From an uncultured Porphyromonadaceae bacterium (GTDB taxonomy: Bacteria > Bacteroidota > Bacteroidia > Bacteroidales > Muribaculaceae), in assembly GCA_900548975.1 (NCBI GenBank), contig URMS01000014.1, positions 1 through 64,000 on the forward strand: a DNA stretch of 64,000 nucleotides. Reading direction: 5' to 3'. Under the pieces are notes generated by a model. The model had not been told where the DNA came from, searched no databases, and saw nothing but the letters and a program-made list of their open reading frames with translations. Below, one piece after another: positions 61,118 to 64,000 of the stretch. Position numbers and translations under genes: made by a program. The first letter of the stretch is position 1. Each line of letters starts with the position of its first letter.

Positions 61118-64000
61118 CGTATCACAATTTTTGCGGTCTTACCTTCGGAGCGAAGCACATATACGCCTGCGGGAAGTGTGGCGCGGGCCTCCGATACCGA
61201 AACTCCGGTTGCAACGCGCACGCCGCTGACGCTATATACGTCGGCCACAGTGCTGTCGCCGACCTCGAGCGAACCGATGCCGGTGGTAGCGGGAGTGGTG
61301 AATGTGCCCGGGGCAACCTCGTAGCTGTTGTCGCCGTGTGTGGCTGCAAACGAAATGCCGTATGTAGTGGCCGGAGCCAGACCTTCGATTTCGGCTGTGA
61401 AAGTACCGTCGGCGGCCGGAGTGATGGTGCCGGCAGCGGTGCTTCGGGCCGGAGTCTCCACCTCGAAAGCTATGGCGAGGACGGGAAGCACCCAGGCGTT
61501 GTTGGCGGCCAGGAAGCGGCCCGGCAGCCCGGCCTTGTCGTAGGACACATTCACACAGCCGCTGACAATATGCTTGTCGCCGAGTACTTCGACACCTGTC
61601 ACGGCAACCTCCACACCGGCGATTTCGGGAGCGGTGATTTCCGATTTCTTCCAGTTGTTGCCGGTGCTCATATATGCATCGGCAGTCGCGGTGGGGACGA
61701 CAACCTTGGCATACGGACCTGAGGAACCTTTGAGCGACATTGTGTAGGAACCGATGGATATCGGAGTCGGATTACACATATATATTGTCATTTCAGTGGC
61801 ATTCTGGCAAATATAATTCTGCGACATAGTTGTGACAGAGGCCGGAATTACAAGCTCTGAAAACGCAGGATTGCGGAAAGCCCAGCCCTGAATGGTCTTT
61901 ACACCGTCGGGCAGATCGATCGCAGTAAGGCCGTTGTCGGCAAGAGAGTACTGGCTGACGGCGGTAAGACCGGCCGGCAGGATGATGCTCTTCATGGCGA
62001 CGCAGCCATTGAATGTATAATTGGGCAGAGTGGTCATATTGGCGCCGAGTTTTATGGTACCCGCTGCGGGGATATCGTCGTCGCCATAGTAAGCCAGGGT
62101 CTCGAGCGAGCGGCACGAACGGAACACCTGTGTGCCACCGAAAACAGCATCGGGGTTCATGGTCACTTTACGAAGGCTCGAGCAGTTGTAGAACAGCGAC
62201 ATAGGCAGAGTGGTGACGCCGGCCGGGATAGCGACTTCCGTAAGGCTCGAGCAACCCTGGAATGTCGAGGATCCGAGTTCGGTAAGAGCGGCCGGAAGAG
62301 TTATTTCCGTAAGCGACGAACAGCTCTGGAAAGCAGACGAACCGATTGCAGTGACCGTGGACGGGATTGTTACCGATGTGAGCCCTGCGCAGCTGCTGAA
62401 CATGCTCTGGGGAATCTCGGTGAGCGAGGCCGGTATCTTCACCTCGGTAAGCGAACGGCAGTTCTGGAATGCGTTGCTGCCTATTTTTTCGATAGTCTGG
62501 GGCAGGTCGATCGACTTAAGGCCGGTGCAATAGGAGAAAGCCGACGCACCCAGTTCGGTAAGCGACGCGGGAAGATTGATGCTCTCGAGAGCCTCGGAAT
62601 AGAAGAACGCACGGTCGCCGATAGTCTTGAGACCTTCGGGGAGCTGCATCGACACAAGCGAGGTGCAGTTGCTGAAGGAGTACATGCCGAGCGAGGTGAC
62701 GGTCGAAGGCAGACTGACCTTGACCAGAGCCTCGCATTCGTCGAAAGAATACTGGGGAATTTCGGTAATACCTTCGGGCAGAGTAACCTCGGTGAGTTCC
62801 TTGGCGCCACGGAAGGTGTTTTCGGTCATCGATGTCACCTTGAACGATATATTCTGGTAGCTCACCACGGGAGCCACAGTGACCACGCCCTTCCAGCCGG
62901 CCAGATTGGCGGCCTCGATCCGAGTGTCGGACACGGTGCCTTCCACACGTTTGTACGTGAGGGCGACTTCGTTAGTCTCGCCGACGGCCGTGACACGGTA
63001 CGATATTCCGTCCATGTCGAAAAGATCGCCCACATTGACATCCATGGCGTATTCGGCGGTTTTGGTAAAGTTTTTCCAGCCCTCGGCAGCGCCATACACA
63101 CCGGTGTAGCCTACGGGCACAGTGAGTGTGGCTACGGCATATACGGCAGCGTCGAACACATCGTCGGAGCAGGCCGGTGCCACTGTATTCTCCACCCTGA
63201 CTTCGGCAATGGCGGGGCATTCGGCAAAAGCACCCGAAGCGATGGTCTTCACCGACTGAGGAATCACAACCTTTGTGAGCGCCGCATTGTCGGCGAAGCA
63301 CATCTCGCCGACCGATACTATACCTTCGGGGAGTACGACTTCGGCGATTTGTGTGCTTGCAAACACACCGGCACCCAGATTCTTCACATTAGCCGGGAAA
63401 ATAGGCTCTGTGATGGCTGTAGCGCAGAATGCACGGTCTCCGATAGTACGCAGCTGATCGGCAGAACCTTCTCCGGCGAATTTCACCGTGGCAAGAGGAG
63501 TGGCGCTGAAAGCATCGGCTCCGATCTCGGTGACACTTTCGGGCAGTGTGATACCGGTAACTTCTGTAGCTGCAAAAGCGGCGTCGGCTATACCGACTAC
63601 CTTATATTCAGTCTCTTCATCGGTAAATGAAGCCGGGATCACGATGTCGCCCGAGTATGAAGTGAGCGTCTCGCCCTCCATTTCGGCGGGGGCGCACACG
63701 AGCACAGTCTTCGACGAATAGCTCTTGAGCGAGTAGTAGATGCCGTCGTGCTTGAATAGAGTCTTGGCGTCCTCGGGGATGCCGGCGGGAGCTGCGACAA
63801 AAGGTTTCCAATCGTAGGAACCGAAGCCGACTGAGAAATTCCAGCCGTCCCACGAACCGTCGCTGAGCAGGCGCCCCGATGCGCCCCAGCCGGAATAGCC
63901 GAAGCTGCCGGCCGCACCTTCCTTCACCCAGTACGACCAGTAGCCGTTGGTATACCAGCCCGCTGCCCAGAGGTCGTCGGCATCGGTAGCCTTCCAGTTG
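61114..64000 (-). CDS. BspA-like leucine-rich repeat protein, 5' end beyond window
   Basis: The reading frame stays open to the right edge, so the N-terminus is missing; at least 961 residues are visible. The first visible part (NWKATDADDLWAAGWYTNGY, then GSFGYSGWGASGRLL and GWNFSVGFGSYDW) is an aromatic-rich domain of a type found in Bacteroidetes surface proteins that I cannot name. It is followed by many BspA-type repeats of 22-24 residues (AF..C.SL..I.LP). After about residue 800 come one or two Ig/fibronectin-like domains and a C-terminal tail (SGVRVATGVSVSEA to GVYVLRSEGKTAKIVIR) resembling a type IX sorting domain. It is coupled to the propeller-like gene downstream. Confidence 0.85.
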   Translation of the reverse strand, partial: NWKATDADDLWAAGWYTNGYWSYWVKEGAAGSFGYSGWGASGRLLSDGSWDGWNFSVGFGSYDWKPFVAAPAGIPEDAKTLFKHDGIYYSLKSYSSKTVLVCAPAEMEGETLTSYSGDIVIPASFTDEETEYKVVGIADAAFAATEVTGITLPESVTEIGADAFSATPLATVKFAGEGSADQLRTIGDRAFCATAITEPIFPANVKNLGAGVFASTQIAEVVLPEGIVSVGEMCFADNAALTKVVIPQSVKTIASGAFAECPAIAEVRVENTVAPACSDDVFDAAVYAVATLTVPVGYTGVYGAAEGWKNFTKTAEYAMDVNVGDLFDMDGISYRVTAVGETNEVALTYKRVEGTVSDTRIEAANLAGWKGVVTVAPVVSYQNISFKVTSMTENTFRGAKELTEVTLPEGITEIPQYSFDECEALVKVSLPSTVTSLGMYSFSNCTSLVSMQLPEGLKTIGDRAFFYSEALESINLPASLTELGASAFSYCTGLKSIDLPQTIEKIGSNAFQNCRSLTEVKIPASLTEIPQSMFSSCAGLTSVTIPSTVTAIGSSAFQSCSSLTEITLPAALTELGSSTFQGCSSLTEVAIPAGVTTLPMSLFYNCSSLRKVTMNPDAVFGGTQVFRSCRSLETLAYYGDDDIPAAGTIKLGANMTTLPNYTFNGCVAMKSIILPAGLTAVSQYSLADNGLTAIDLPDGVKTIQGWAFRNPAFSELVIPASVTTMSQNYICQNATEMTIYMCNPTPISIGSYTMSLKGSSGPYAKVVVPTATADAYMSTGNNWKKSEITAPEIAGVEVAVTGVEVLGDKHIVSGCVNVSYDKAGLPGRFLAANNAWVLPVLAIAFEVETPARSTAAGTITPAADGTFTAEIEGLAPATTYGISFAATHGDNSYEVAPGTFTTPATTGIGSLEVGDSTVADVYSVSGVRVATGVSVSEARATLPAGVYVLRSEGKTAKIVIR

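Overview
The window looks like a chromosomal segment from a high-GC member of the Bacteroidales, plausibly Muribaculaceae-like. The clade assignment is inference. The reasons are: (i) promoters match the Bacteroidetes sigma-factor consensus (TTTG or TTG, about 20 bases, TAnnTTTG), which recurs upstream of many genes here; (ii) start codons mostly lack Shine-Dalgarno sequences; (iii) there are TonB-dependent receptors, BspA-type leucine-rich repeat proteins, a lipidated TamA-like Omp85 protein, a GH92 mannosidase, a three-subunit fumarate reductase/succinate dehydrogenase and the ileS-dksA-like-lspA-DUF4296 gene order. I see no insertion sequence, prophage, CRISPR array, rRNA or tRNA gene.

Layout. 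1-6.5 kb: a small membrane protein, flavodoxin, then a four-gene minus-strand envelope operon (C11 protease, MscS channel, prolyl oligopeptidase, BamE-like lipoprotein). 6.6-10 kb: an AraC regulator, a GNAT acetyltransferase with recR, and a lipoprotein of ten WG repeats. 10-13 kb: the rplM-rpsI-rpsB-tsf operon on the minus strand. 13.3-15.7 kb: pgi and murI, separated by a strikingly periodic inverted repeat. 15.7-17.3 kb: a divergent AraC/nitroreductase pair sharing a perfect inverted operator. 17.3-21.1 kb: the metY-metX-hom methionine operon behind a methionine-rich leader peptide and attenuator. 21.1-21.5 kb: a free-standing structured RNA gene. 21.5-28.6 kb: a sensor kinase coupled to tamL, and trkA/trkH potassium uptake. 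28.7-33.3 kb: a giant BspA-like surface protein with a folded leader. 33.5-35.7 kb: glpK-glpF. 35.8-45.7 kb: rpsP, ileS, the dksA-like/lspA/DUF4296 operon, a TonB receptor and a hydrolase. 45.7-52.1 kb: an outer-membrane barrel protein, GH92 and a carboxypeptidase-regulatory-domain protein. 52.2-58.3 kb: sdhC-A-B, a SulP transporter and a tiny cysteine-containing lipoprotein. 58.4-64 kb: an acyltransferase, a beta-propeller-like secreted protein and a second BspA-like protein running off the right edge.

The most interesting signal is at 17.3-17.6 kb. A 34-codon peptide has seven methionines in eleven residues. It is followed by three mutually exclusive pairings (pause 1:2, antiterminator 2:3, terminator 3:4) ending in a U-tract just before metY. 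This is the full anatomy of ribosome-mediated attenuation, with methionine as the sensed amino acid, in front of an operon for methionine synthesis. Secondary points of interest are the intergenic inverted arrays with 8- and 9-base periods, the RNA gene at 21.19-21.45 kb, the folded leader of the BspA gene, and the paired operators of the AraC/nitroreductase switch.
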